NCBI GenBank assembly: GCA_003343815.1
Contig: QAKL01000131.1
Location: 1-12,798, forward strand
Source of the DNA: Clostridiales bacterium
Lineage (GTDB): Bacteria > Bacillota > Peptococcia > Peptococcales > Peptococcaceae
Reading direction: 5' to 3'
DNA: 12,798 nt
A program made the position numbers and the translations under genes. This document shows positions 6,451 to 12,798 of this stretch, piece by piece (position 1 is the first letter of the stretch; each line of letters starts with the position of its first letter). The notes under the pieces were generated by a model, which did no database searches, was not told where the DNA came from, and was given only the letters and a program-made list of their open reading frames with translations.

Positions 6451-7410
6451 TTAAGCTTCCCCATTTTCCTGCCAAAGACTGCGATAATAGCTCAGCACCT
6501 TGTGGGCTTGGGGAAATTTTTCTCCGTCAACTGCCGTAAGCCAATAAGCAAGCTTTTCCTTATCCGCCGTAACAGACACCTCGCTTAAATGCCGAAGCCT
6601 TTGTTGGTATTCCTCGGACATTAAGCCTTTCATATCTTCCTCAAAACGACTGCGCCATTTTCTGATCGGCCAATCGGGATTTTCATCAAACCAATATGCT
6701 TTTTTGAATATCGGGGTGCAACTTGCGCCCTCACTCATTAAATCATAGTGATGACTGCGGGCGATAAATTCCGAGGCATTGGCATAAAACTGCGCACTTG
6801 CGCCGTCTTGATACCCAAAGCCGTAAAACCAATGCTTATCTCGCCAAATACTGCACTCGCAATTATTTATCAGATCCAATCTTGCCTTTATCCACTGTTT
6901 GAATTGCTCATAGGAGGCGGTGCAAAGCTTTTTTTGCTTGAAGCAAAGCGCAACCGCTCCGCTAAAAAGCTCAATTTTATCACGCTCATAGCATAAATCC
7001 AGCTCATCCTGCCACAGCGTCAATTCCGCCAAAGCCGCATCTGTCGGCGCGATATCGCCCAATTCCTTTAAAGCGAGGAACAGCTCCTGCGGATATGTTT
7101 GCGCTAATTTCAGAGCAAACTCCCGCTGTACCTGCTCGGCTTTCTCATATTCCTTGCCTGAGGGAGTCTTGAGCAGGCGGACATATTTGCTGATATCCGT
7201 CGGATAAATGCCAAATTCAAAGCTTTTTTCCCAAAATGCCGCCATTTTTTCGGCATTTTCATGCAAACGATATTTTATCGTCCCCTCATAAAGATACGCA
7301 CAACCGTAATAAAGATATTGCTCGTCAAAATATTTCAGCTGTGCCATTTGGGCAACAGTTTCGGCCGTCGTCACATCGCGGGATTTATAAATATCCGCAT
7401 TGCTCAGCAT
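6451..7410 (-). CDS. Hypothetical 319-residue protein
   Basis: I do not recognise this protein. It appears soluble and largely helical, with no signal peptide, membrane helix or obvious catalytic motif. It is rich in aromatic residues: QYLYYGCAYLY near residue 31, then a Trp/Tyr-rich stretch CSIWRDKHWFYGFGYQDG around 187-204 that is the most distinctive part, and FDENPDWPIRKWRSRFEED around 243-261. Scattered cysteines do not form a clear metal site. The ATG at 7410 follows GGGGAGGG, which lies inside the last codons of ATPase B, and starts only 4 bases after its stop, so translation is probably coupled. The tight link implies a role alongside the ATPase/zinc-ribbon pair or the downstream phosphodiesterase, but no function can be given. 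Confidence 0.85.
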   Translation of the reverse strand: MLSNADIYKSRDVTTAETVAQMAQLKYFDEQYLYYGCAYLYEGTIKYRLHENAEKMAAFWEKSFEFGIYPTDISKYVRLLKTPSGKEYEKAEQVQREFALKLAQTYPQELFLALKELGDIAPTDAALAELTLWQDELDLCYERDKIELFSGAVALCFKQKKLCTASYEQFKQWIKARLDLINNCECSIWRDKHWFYGFGYQDGASAQFYANASEFIARSHHYDLMSEGASCTPIFKKAYWFDENPDWPIRKWRSRFEEDMKGLMSEEYQQRLRHLSEVSVTADKEKLAYWLTAVDGEKFPQAHKVLSYYRSLWQENGEA

Positions 7411-7414
7411 CAGC

Positions 7415-8164
7415 TTATCCCTCCCCGCTTTTTGCGGATATTTTCAGAAAGCGCTCCAAATTATCCGCCCGAAAAAGCTCTTTTGTTTCTCCCTGCGCGG
7501 CAATACGCCCGTCCTTTAAAAAGACTGTCTTGGTAAAATCAGCGGGGATTTCATCTAAATAATGAGTCACATAAATTATCGTCATTTTTGTTTGGGCTAT
7601 TTGGCGCACATATGAAAGCATTTGTGCGCGAGCCTTGATATCCAAGCCCGTCCCCGGCTCATCCAAAATCAAAATCTCGGGCTCGCCGATTAAGGCTCTG
7701 GCAATTAAAACCTTTTGCCTCTCTCCTTTAGAAAGCTCGTTAAAAGGCTGCTCGCTCTGATAAGCAATATCCGCGATTTTCACTAAGTTTTTTACTTTTA
7801 AAAGCTCTCTCGCATCAGGCGGCTTTTCCAAGCCCAGACCTCCGCCCAAGCCGCTTAAAATAATATCTCTTGCCTTTTCGCAGGTGTAATATTTATCGAA
7901 AAAGCTGCTGCTCACAAAGCCTACCTTGCGCCGCAAAGCACGGAGATTATCCGCCGTATATTCTTCACCTAAAATGCGTAATTTCCCGCGGCTGTATCGT
8001 CCAAAGCCGGCAATTATCGATAAAAGCGTCGTCTTGCCCGAGCCGTTTAAGCCAAAAACGACCCAAGACTCGCCCTTTTTCACCTGCCAATTAATATCCT
8101 CCAGCAAAAACCTGTTTCCTGTTTTATAATTCAGCTTTTCTATTTCGATCACAGCATCATTCAT
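7415..8164 (-). CDS. ABC ATPase B, ModF/PhrA-like, no permease nearby
   Basis: A single ABC domain, 249 residues from the ATG at 8164. It has Walker A GLNGSGKTT (38-46), FVSSSF (83-88) at the usual Q-loop position, signature LSKGERQ (144-150), Walker B ILILDEP (164-170) and a switch His201 in THY. LEDINWQVKKGESWVVFGLNG closely matches ATPase A (FRDINWQ..., WVLFGLNG), so the two are paralogs. The frame is open to a GTG at 8185 overlapping the zinc-ribbon stop (GTGA), and an ATG at 8176 also exists. I prefer 8164 because GGTGAT stands 4 bases upstream, matching the anti-Shine-Dalgarno at ideal register, and because the paralog begins at the same point. The ATPase motifs are intact, so it should bind and hydrolyse ATP. 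No transmembrane subunit is present in the window. Confidence 0.9.
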   Translation of the reverse strand: MNDAVIEIEKLNYKTGNRFLLEDINWQVKKGESWVVFGLNGSGKTTLLSIIAGFGRYSRGKLRILGEEYTADNLRALRRKVGFVSSSFFDKYYTCEKARDIILSGLGGGLGLEKPPDARELLKVKNLVKIADIAYQSEQPFNELSKGERQKVLIARALIGEPEILILDEPGTGLDIKARAQMLSYVRQIAQTKMTIIYVTHYLDEIPADFTKTVFLKDGRIAAQGETKELFRADNLERFLKISAKSGEG

Positions 8165-8181
8165 TTTAATCACCATGATCC

Positions 8182-8604
8182 TCACAAAATTTTTTCGCCG
8201 TCAATGATAATACTGCCGTCATTGTCCAGCATATTTTCCCCCGGATCGGCAACCGGCACCTTATACCCGTACTGATCCAATATCCCAAGCTCGCGGTCAT
8301 GCCAAAAAAGCAATTCGCAAACCTTGGCGATATTCAGTCGGCGGCGCTGCTCATTATCGGCGCGGTCCTGATAAGCATTAAAGCCCAAAATATCAACCGC
8401 ATATTGAGCGCTGTGATAAATTTCCGGCTCGACGCCGTATTCTATTTTATCGCAGTTTTCACAGAAAATCTCCAGATTTGCTGTTTCAATCTGCCCAAAA
8501 TCCAACATCCTGACTCTGAGCCTGCCTCCGCAATATTTACACACGCAGCGCTTGCTGCGGTTTTTTATTTCCTCCAAACGCTCGGCAGATACGATACCGT
8601 CCAT
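8182..8604 (-). CDS. Small zinc-ribbon protein B, unknown function
   Basis: A 140-residue paralog of the protein at 3142-3543. It has RSKRCVCKYCGG (16-27) and IFCENCDKIEYGVEPEIY (46-63), placing Cys22/Cys25 and Cys48/Cys51 as a probable zinc ribbon with Cys20 extra. A helical block LNIAKVCELLFWHDRELGILD (as LNIAKVCELL, then FWHDRELGILD) near 90-110 is conserved with the paralog. The two differ in their C-terminal tails; this one is acidic and ends GSIIIDGEKIL. The ATG at 8604 is preceded by GAGGG at 7 bases. It is the first gene of the six-gene minus-strand cluster and precedes its ATPase, the reverse of the order in the other pair. No named family is recognised; an adaptor or regulator for the ATPase is an inference from pairing alone. 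Confidence 0.86.
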   Translation of the reverse strand: MDGIVSAERLEEIKNRSKRCVCKYCGGRLRVRMLDFGQIETANLEIFCENCDKIEYGVEPEIYHSAQYAVDILGFNAYQDRADNEQRRRLNIAKVCELLFWHDRELGILDQYGYKVPVADPGENMLDNDGSIIIDGEKIL

Positions 8605-8635
8605 TATGTTACCCTCTTATCAATCTACTGCTGTC

Positions 8636-8668
8636 TTAGCGAAAGGTAAGCTATTTTCCTTTCGCTAA
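8636..8668. repeat. 11-bp inverted repeat in leader of zinc-ribbon gene B
   Basis: TTAGCGAAAGG (8636-8646) and CCTTTCGCTAA (8658-8668) are perfect complements around an 11-base loop. No T tract follows on either strand, so it is not an ordinary terminator. It ends about 32 bases before the ATG of the zinc-ribbon gene and would lie in that gene's 5' leader, where it could be a protein-binding or RNA-stability element. Confidence 0.6.
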
Positions 8669-8716
8669 TCAGCACTAATACTCAACAGAAAAATATTATC
8701 CTTTTTAAATTTCAGA

Positions 8717-8747
8717 AGTGTATCCAAAGCCAAGCTTTGGATACACT
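8717..8747 (-). terminator. Strong hairpin after the MFS gene, possible terminator
   Basis: A perfect 14-bp stem (8717-8730 with 8734-8747) and a 3-base CAA/TTG loop begins 7 bases after the MFS transporter stop. On the minus strand it is followed by TTCTGAAATTT rather than a clean U tract, so termination may be partial or the hairpin may only protect the mRNA 3' end. The structure is certain; the terminator role is not. Confidence 0.55.
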
Positions 8748-8754
8748 ATAGTCT

Positions 8755-10161
8755 TTATGCTTCAACGCTCGGATTGGTCTCCTCATTTTCCGTATCGCAG
8801 GTGTAGCAGTTCATCGCGTCGATATTTTGTAACGCCGTCTGCTTGCCGAATAAGCCGATGACAATCGCAGCCGCTGCCCAGAAAATCGCATTCGCTACAT
8901 TGACACCGAACCAGCCGAAATGACCGAACGCCCACACCGGCAATAACGCCGCCACAAAAGCGATAATCAATTTCTGCGTACCGTAAATATAGCCGGTAGC
9001 CGAACCGCGGACAGAGGTCGGGAAGGATTCCGGAATATAGGTCATCAGTAATGCCATCGCGCCGGCAGAGAACAAGGTTTTCACAAACTGCGCCACGCCG
9101 TACATGTATACACTATTCGACAAACCAATAACTACAAACATCACCGCCGCGCCCATGCAGTAGAAGAAGATAGGCTTGGTGCGTCCGCCTTTATCGCTGA
9201 CCAACGAAGAAATCAACTCACCGATAGGCTGACCGAATGCTGCCGCCGCACTAACCAACAAGACAATCGCCAAGGGGAAGCCTATTTGTACCAAAAATGC
9301 CTGATTGTAGGCACTCATCATATTATTACCGACGCCCAAGCACCAAGCAAAGGCAACGCAAACGAGAGTCTGTTTCGCCTGCTGTTTAGAGAACATAATC
9401 TTAAACTGAGCCGAGGTGCTGATTTTATGATAATTACGTACGCTGTCCTGATAATTTTTGTACGCTTCGGACATATCGCACTCAAAGCCCAAGCATTTTT
9501 CCATGACCTTTTCCGCATCGGCGACACGGCCTTTACTGATAAGCCAGCGCGGAGACTCCTGCAAAAAGTAAATGGCGAAAGGCACCAAGAATAACATTAA
9601 TGCGCCGATAACCAAAACTATTCTCCAGCTTTCCTGGCTTCTGGTAGCGATAGTCGAGGCCAAAATAGCAATAAACGGAATCGAGAATGTGCCTATACCC
9701 AAAATTATCGACTGATATTTACCGCGTTTCTCCGAGGGCAGCATTTCCGAAATATAAGCAATAGCTACCGTGCAGGCTGCCATAGTGCCGAAACCGGTGC
9801 AGAAGCGGCTGATTTCTAAGAGGACTATATGATGCGGCTGCCATAAAGCATTCATCAAGCTGGCTAAGGAAAAAATACAAATATTGATTAAGACCGCTTT
9901 TTTGCGCCCCAACTTGTCAGCCATGATGCCACCGAAAATACTGCCTAAGAAAGAGCCGAAGAAAAATAAAAAGTTCAAGGTAGCCAGTCTTTCATTGGTA
10001 ATACCGTAATTTTGCTGTAAAATAGGCGTAACTATGCCAAACATCGACATATCCATCAAATCAAAGCCATAAGTCAAAGCCGCGATCACCATGAAAAATT
10101 TTTGCGGCTTGCCAAGCTTATAGCCGTCAAAATACAGTGTTGTTTTTACTTTTTCGCTCAT
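8755..10161 (-). CDS. MFS transporter (metabolite:H+ symporter type)
   Basis: A 468-residue, 12-helix inner-membrane transporter of the major facilitator superfamily. Motif A GGIMADKLGRKKA (77-89) lies in the loop after helix 2 and an A-like copy (SDKGGRTKP) in the second half. ESPRWLISKGR (202-212) after helix 6 is typical of the sugar-porter and related acid:H+ symporter groups. Helix 1 has FDLMDMSMFG with two membrane aspartates (34, 37), as in symporters of organic acids. The C-terminal tail is acidic with two cysteines (CYTC). The frame is open to 10257, but those residues span the leader; the ATG at 10161 has AAAGGGG at 9 bases and gives a normal MFS N-terminus. It is divergent from the LysR gene, which probably regulates it. 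The substrate is unknown; nearby hydrolases hint at an organic phosphate or its product. Confidence 0.9.
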   Translation of the reverse strand: MSEKVKTTLYFDGYKLGKPQKFFMVIAALTYGFDLMDMSMFGIVTPILQQNYGITNERLATLNFLFFFGSFLGSIFGGIMADKLGRKKAVLINICIFSLASLMNALWQPHHIVLLEISRFCTGFGTMAACTVAIAYISEMLPSEKRGKYQSIILGIGTFSIPFIAILASTIATRSQESWRIVLVIGALMLFLVPFAIYFLQESPRWLISKGRVADAEKVMEKCLGFECDMSEAYKNYQDSVRNYHKISTSAQFKIMFSKQQAKQTLVCVAFAWCLGVGNNMMSAYNQAFLVQIGFPLAIVLLVSAAAAFGQPIGELISSLVSDKGGRTKPIFFYCMGAAVMFVVIGLSNSVYMYGVAQFVKTLFSAGAMALLMTYIPESFPTSVRGSATGYIYGTQKLIIAFVAALLPVWAFGHFGWFGVNVANAIFWAAAAIVIGLFGKQTALQNIDAMNCYTCDTENEETNPSVEA

Positions 10162-10251
10162 TTTGAATATCCCCTTTGTATTAAATTGCTCTATTAAGTT
10201 GTCACAAACAGAAATATTGCCAAAAAACAGTTCAAAACAAAAATTACCCTC

Positions 10252-10280
10252 TTGCAATTAACACCTTTTAAAAGTATAAT
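10252..10280 (+). promoter_or_regulatory. Promoter of the LysR-family gene
   Basis: TTGCAA at 10252-10257 and a perfect TATAAT at 10275-10280 with a 17-base spacer. The palindrome CTTTTAAAAG (10265-10274) fills the downstream half of the spacer. Start near 10287 gives a leader of about 57 bases. Confidence 0.72.
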
Positions 10281-10281
10281 T

Positions 10282-10309
10282 ATATTATAACTATTTTTAA
10301 TTATGCCAA
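10282..10309 (-). promoter_or_regulatory. Probable promoter of the MFS gene
   Basis: On the minus strand TTGGCA (10304-10309) is followed after 16 bases by TAATAT (10282-10287); a TATAAT at 10279-10284 with a 19-base spacer is an alternative. The -10 lies next to, or overlaps, the -10 of the divergent LysR promoter. A start near 10275 gives a leader of about 110 bases. Confidence 0.5.
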
Positions 10310-10313
10310 ATTG

Positions 10314-10325
10314 TCTCATTTGAGA
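10314..10325. promoter_or_regulatory. Candidate LysR-type operator
   Basis: TCTCA-TT-TGAGA is a perfect 5-bp inverted repeat beside the -35 box of the MFS promoter and downstream of the LysR promoter, a place where the regulator could bind to act on both. It resembles, but does not exactly fit, the T-N11-A pattern of LysR sites. This is an inference from position. Confidence 0.33.
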
Positions 10326-10343
10326 ATGCTAAGAGGTGAAGCC

Positions 10344-11249
10344 ATGCGTACTGAAGTATTACAATACATAGTCGAAGTCGATAAAGAGCAGTCTATTTCC
10401 CAAGCCGCCCGCAATTTATTTATTTCCAAATCAGCCCTGAGCGAAAGCATTTCGCAGCTGGAGCAGGAATTAAATGTTGCTATTTTTATCAGGCAGAAAA
10501 AGGGAATAGCTACTACCGAAACCGGCCAAAAAATTATCGCTCAGGCTAAATCCGTCCTCCAAGAGCTGGAGAAATTTTATACTATCGGCTATACCTCGCC
10601 GGCGCTTGTTGATTATGACGAGGCCATCAAGTTCGGTATCAGCGAAAAATTTGCAAAAGCCGGACTGAATACCTGTCTGTCACTGGTCATTCATAAATAT
10701 CCAAGGCTCAATTTGCGCACCGTCTCGATGAATTACAGCGGCTGTATTGACGGAGTGGCTAATGGCGATTTAGCCTTTGCCGTTATTGCTTACCCTACTG
10801 ATTTGGATCAAGAAATCAGCAAACTCATCAAAGCCTCGTCTATTGTCCAAATTCCCATGCATGATGATAACTTTGTCTGCCTTGTCAATAAAAATTCTCC
10901 GGTAGCCCAAAAGTCCGTTATTTCATCTAAGGATTACAACGAATACACCATGATTTCCTACGGTGATATGGTGCCGGAGAAAATATTCGGTCGGCAAAAG
11001 CTCCTTTTGCTTACCGAGCTGGATAATATTTTGCAAATGGTTAATGATAACGTCGGCATAGCTCCTCTGCCCTTCAGCCTTATCAAAAACTCCGATATTT
11101 CCGGCTGGGACAATATTACGACAATCCCTGTAGCCGACTCTATCCAGCGTAACTGCATTATTTATTCCTCCGAAAGACCGCTGACCACAGCTCAAAGCTT
11201 TTTTGTCAATCTGTATAAAAGGGTCTTCGATAAGATTTTCAGCTCGTAA
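10344..11249 (+). CDS. LysR-family transcriptional regulator
   Basis: A 301-residue DNA-binding regulator of normal LysR length. The N-terminal winged helix-turn-helix spans about residues 1-60: QSISQAARNLFISKSALSESISQLEQEL is the HTH (read as QSISQAARNLF, ISKSALSES, ISQLEQEL), followed by the wing IFIRQKKGIATTETG. The rest is a periplasmic-binding-protein-like effector domain, with NDNVGIAPLPFSL near 235-247 as in typical LysR proteins. The frame opens at a TTG at 10311, but the ATG at 10344 follows AGAGGTGA and gives the usual LysR N-terminus. It is divergent from the MFS transporter, the classic arrangement for a LysR regulator and its target, and probably represses its own gene. The effector is unknown. 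It is convergent with the second phosphodiesterase gene. Confidence 0.94.
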   Translation: MRTEVLQYIVEVDKEQSISQAARNLFISKSALSESISQLEQELNVAIFIRQKKGIATTETGQKIIAQAKSVLQELEKFYTIGYTSPALVDYDEAIKFGISEKFAKAGLNTCLSLVIHKYPRLNLRTVSMNYSGCIDGVANGDLAFAVIAYPTDLDQEISKLIKASSIVQIPMHDDNFVCLVNKNSPVAQKSVISSKDYNEYTMISYGDMVPEKIFGRQKLLLLTELDNILQMVNDNVGIAPLPFSLIKNSDISGWDNITTIPVADSIQRNCIIYSSERPLTTAQSFFVNLYKRVFDKIFSS

Positions 11250-11260
11250 TTTTAATTTTC

Positions 11261-11292
11261 TGCGGCATTCTTTAAAGAATGCCGCATTTTTT
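11261..11292 (+). terminator. Intrinsic terminator of the LysR-family gene
   Basis: A perfect 13-bp G+C-capped inverted repeat (11261-11273 and 11274-11286) is followed by T6 at 11287-11292, twelve bases after the LysR stop. On the opposite strand it lies about 10 bases past the stop of the second phosphodiesterase and is followed by an A/T-rich tract without a clean U run, so it may end that transcript less efficiently. Confidence 0.92.
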
Positions 11293-11301
11293 CGTTTAAA
11301 A

Positions 11302-12798
11302 TCAGCTTAAAATCTGATAAATAGGCGCACCCTCACATTCATGCGGTACGCGGATACCGAACAAAGCGGCAATCGTCGGCGTCACATCGACATGATGAAC
11401 TACACGCTTGGTCTTGAAGTTTTCTTTGATGCCGGGACCTGCGGCAGCAAATATCGACATACACGAAGTTCCGCAAGCACCCTCGACAGTAGAGAAGCTG
11501 TCGGCATGATCCATCGTATAGCCCTCAGCCGCCAGATAAATAATATCGCCGCATTTCGGACCGCCCATGCCCAAAAGCACCGCATCCTTGTTGCGCAATG
11601 CCAGCGTACAGACGCGCATCCCCGTTAACGGAGATTTGGTCTCGAGGATACGAGTCATGATTTCCTCCTCCAAAAGCCACTGCTCCTCACCGGGCTCGAC
11701 AATACCCTCGATGCCGTCATGTACCTCGCGGCCTTTCAGGTTAATCCAGACCTCGCCCATGCGCCACATTACGGCTCTGGTTTTCGACCAGTCGATTTCC
11801 GGCAAATCATTACCGTTTTCGTCCTTTTTCAAAACGGTAAAGCCCCATTCCACCATTTCCTTGGCGTTATAGTTATCATCACCGGTCAGTATCTGCGAAA
11901 GATGATATTCCGGACAGGTTTGCCCGTGGTCAGAAACAATCATAATCGTCCAGCCGTCATCCAGCATATCCAAATATTTGCCGATATAGCGGTCGGTTTG
12001 CTTGTAAACCTCGCGGAATAAATTTTGGATAACCTCCGCCGACAGTGAGGAATTGCCGCGTTTCAAAAATTGAACAATCATATGACCCTGCAAGTCTATA
12101 TTATGAAAATGAGAAAATACCATTTTAAAGCCATATTCTTTAATCAAATAATGAATCGCCTCGGCTGTCCACTCGCCTGCAGCCTCCCACGTAGCGCGCA
12201 TACAATCCTCAACCAGCTGCAAATCCTGACCGCCGCCTACCGAGCAGGGCTGCGGATAGCCGACATTTTCGACAATCTCCGGCAGTAACGATTTCGGATA
12301 CCACAAAGTATCATTATGAAAATCCATCGCCGCCGAAACCCACATTTTAATATGCGAGCCGTCCTCGGCCATTTCCAAAATACGCATGTTGCGGTTTACT
12401 TGGATTTTTTCGTCGTTCTTTTCGAGGATAGCGTCATCAATGACGTTTTTAACATATTCGCCTGCTTTTAAAACAGCAATCGGCTCAGCAGATTTTTTGG
12501 AAGTAAAAATCTGCATGGTATCATAGATACCCTTTTCATTTTTTAAAATCAAGCAAGGACGGCGAATCAAGCCCTTGGAATGAATAATCGTACATTCCTT
12601 GGCATCCTCGGGAGCATTGGCCCAGCCCTCCGCCGCTCTAATCGGCGAATAAATCAAATCCATCGGCAGCTTGCTCAGACACTCGGCATCGCCAGCAGTC
12701 AAAAGCGGCACTGCCTTGCGCTCCTTGCCACTGCAAAGCACTGCCAAGGTATCCTCTTTTTCTTCCTCATCAAACTCCATCCCGGTAATAAAGCAGGG
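11302..12798 (-). CDS. Second AP-superfamily phosphodiesterase, C-terminal part (cut by window edge)
   Basis: The frame is open through the right edge: six further codons (PCFITG) precede the first internal Met at 12780, so the gene begins outside the window. The visible 498 residues align along their whole length with the phosphodiesterase at 4342-6402. Shared blocks include SPI/TPIKDAEGWA-like text at the start, DLQGH (Asp and His of the D-x3-H ligand pair), VSDHG (Asp-His pair), EVWINLKGR, EGIVEP, LGMGG-x2-CGDI, a late DHADS histidine and a matching end EGAPIYQILS. The N-terminal metal ligand and nucleophile Thr lie beyond the edge. The segment after SDH and the region around GACGTSC differ from the first copy, so substrate preference may differ. 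It is probably cytoplasmic, as the other copy is. It is convergent with the LysR gene. Confidence 0.88.
   Translation of the reverse strand, partial: PCFITGMEFDEEEKEDTLAVLCSGKERKAVPLLTAGDAECLSKLPMDLIYSPIRAAEGWANAPEDAKECTIIHSKGLIRRPCLILKNEKGIYDTMQIFTSKKSAEPIAVLKAGEYVKNVIDDAILEKNDEKIQVNRNMRILEMAEDGSHIKMWVSAAMDFHNDTLWYPKSLLPEIVENVGYPQPCSVGGGQDLQLVEDCMRATWEAAGEWTAEAIHYLIKEYGFKMVFSHFHNIDLQGHMIVQFLKRGNSSLSAEVIQNLFREVYKQTDRYIGKYLDMLDDGWTIMIVSDHGQTCPEYHLSQILTGDDNYNAKEMVEWGFTVLKKDENGNDLPEIDWSKTRAVMWRMGEVWINLKGREVHDGIEGIVEPGEEQWLLEEEIMTRILETKSPLTGMRVCTLALRNKDAVLLGMGGPKCGDIIYLAAEGYTMDHADSFSTVEGACGTSCMSIFAAAGPGIKENFKTKRVVHHVDVTPTIAALFGIRVPHECEGAPIYQILS

Noticed and set aside
8717..8747. Inverted repeat as the end of an insertion sequence
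   Set aside because: No transposase, no second copy of the repeat at a distance and no target-site duplication can be seen; a stem-loop next to a stop codon is the simpler reading.
10162..10257. Longer N-terminus for the MFS protein
   Set aside because: It starts at a TTG without a ribosome site and precedes a good AAAGGGG/ATG; the extra residues are not MFS-like.
10181..10261. Distant repeat TTAAATTGC / GCAATTAA in the MFS leader
   Set aside because: The arms are imperfect, AT-rich and over 60 bases apart, and one arm overlaps the LysR -35; chance is likely.

Overview
The window looks like a chromosomal segment from a Firmicutes-type (Bacillota) bacterium of moderate G+C. The support is strong GGAGG-type ribosome binding sites, near-consensus SigA promoters (TTGACA-N17-TATAAT), U-tract hairpin terminators and a tRNA-Leu gene with no encoded CCA. 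I cannot name the genus. An anaerobic gut-type lineage such as the Negativicutes is a guess from overall protein style, not something the sequence proves. No transposase, integrase, CRISPR array or phage gene is visible.

Layout, left to right. (1) Positions 1-2840, minus strand: a tight housekeeping operon read as argH, tmk, smpB, then a DMT/EamA permease cut by the left edge. Its promoter is visible at 2875-2903. (2) Positions 2945-3107, plus strand: a tRNA-Leu(CAG) unit with a perfect extended -10 promoter and a hairpin that should terminate transcription from both sides. (3) Positions 3142-8604, minus strand: a six-gene cluster read as zinc-ribbon protein B, ABC ATPase B, an unrecognised 319-residue protein, an alkaline-phosphatase-superfamily phosphodiesterase, ABC ATPase A, zinc-ribbon protein A. 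The cluster therefore holds two paralogous zinc-ribbon/ATPase pairs in mirrored order around an orphan and a hydrolase. (4) Positions 8605-8754: a spacer with two strong hairpins. (5) Positions 8755-10161 (minus) and 10344-11249 (plus): an MFS transporter and a divergent LysR-family regulator with closely packed promoters between them. (6) Positions 11302-12798, minus: a second phosphodiesterase paralogous to the first, cut by the right edge and convergent with the regulator.

Working model. The LysR protein probably controls the MFS transporter and perhaps the neighbouring hydrolases. The transporter may move a compound that the cytoplasmic phosphodiesterases process. The two ATPases have no membrane partner here and resemble the stand-alone ModF/PhrA-like group (COG1119). 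Each is coupled to a small zinc-ribbon protein of a family I cannot name. This pairing is the part most likely to be undescribed. The rest of the window is conventional. There is no stretch longer than 300 bases without a gene.
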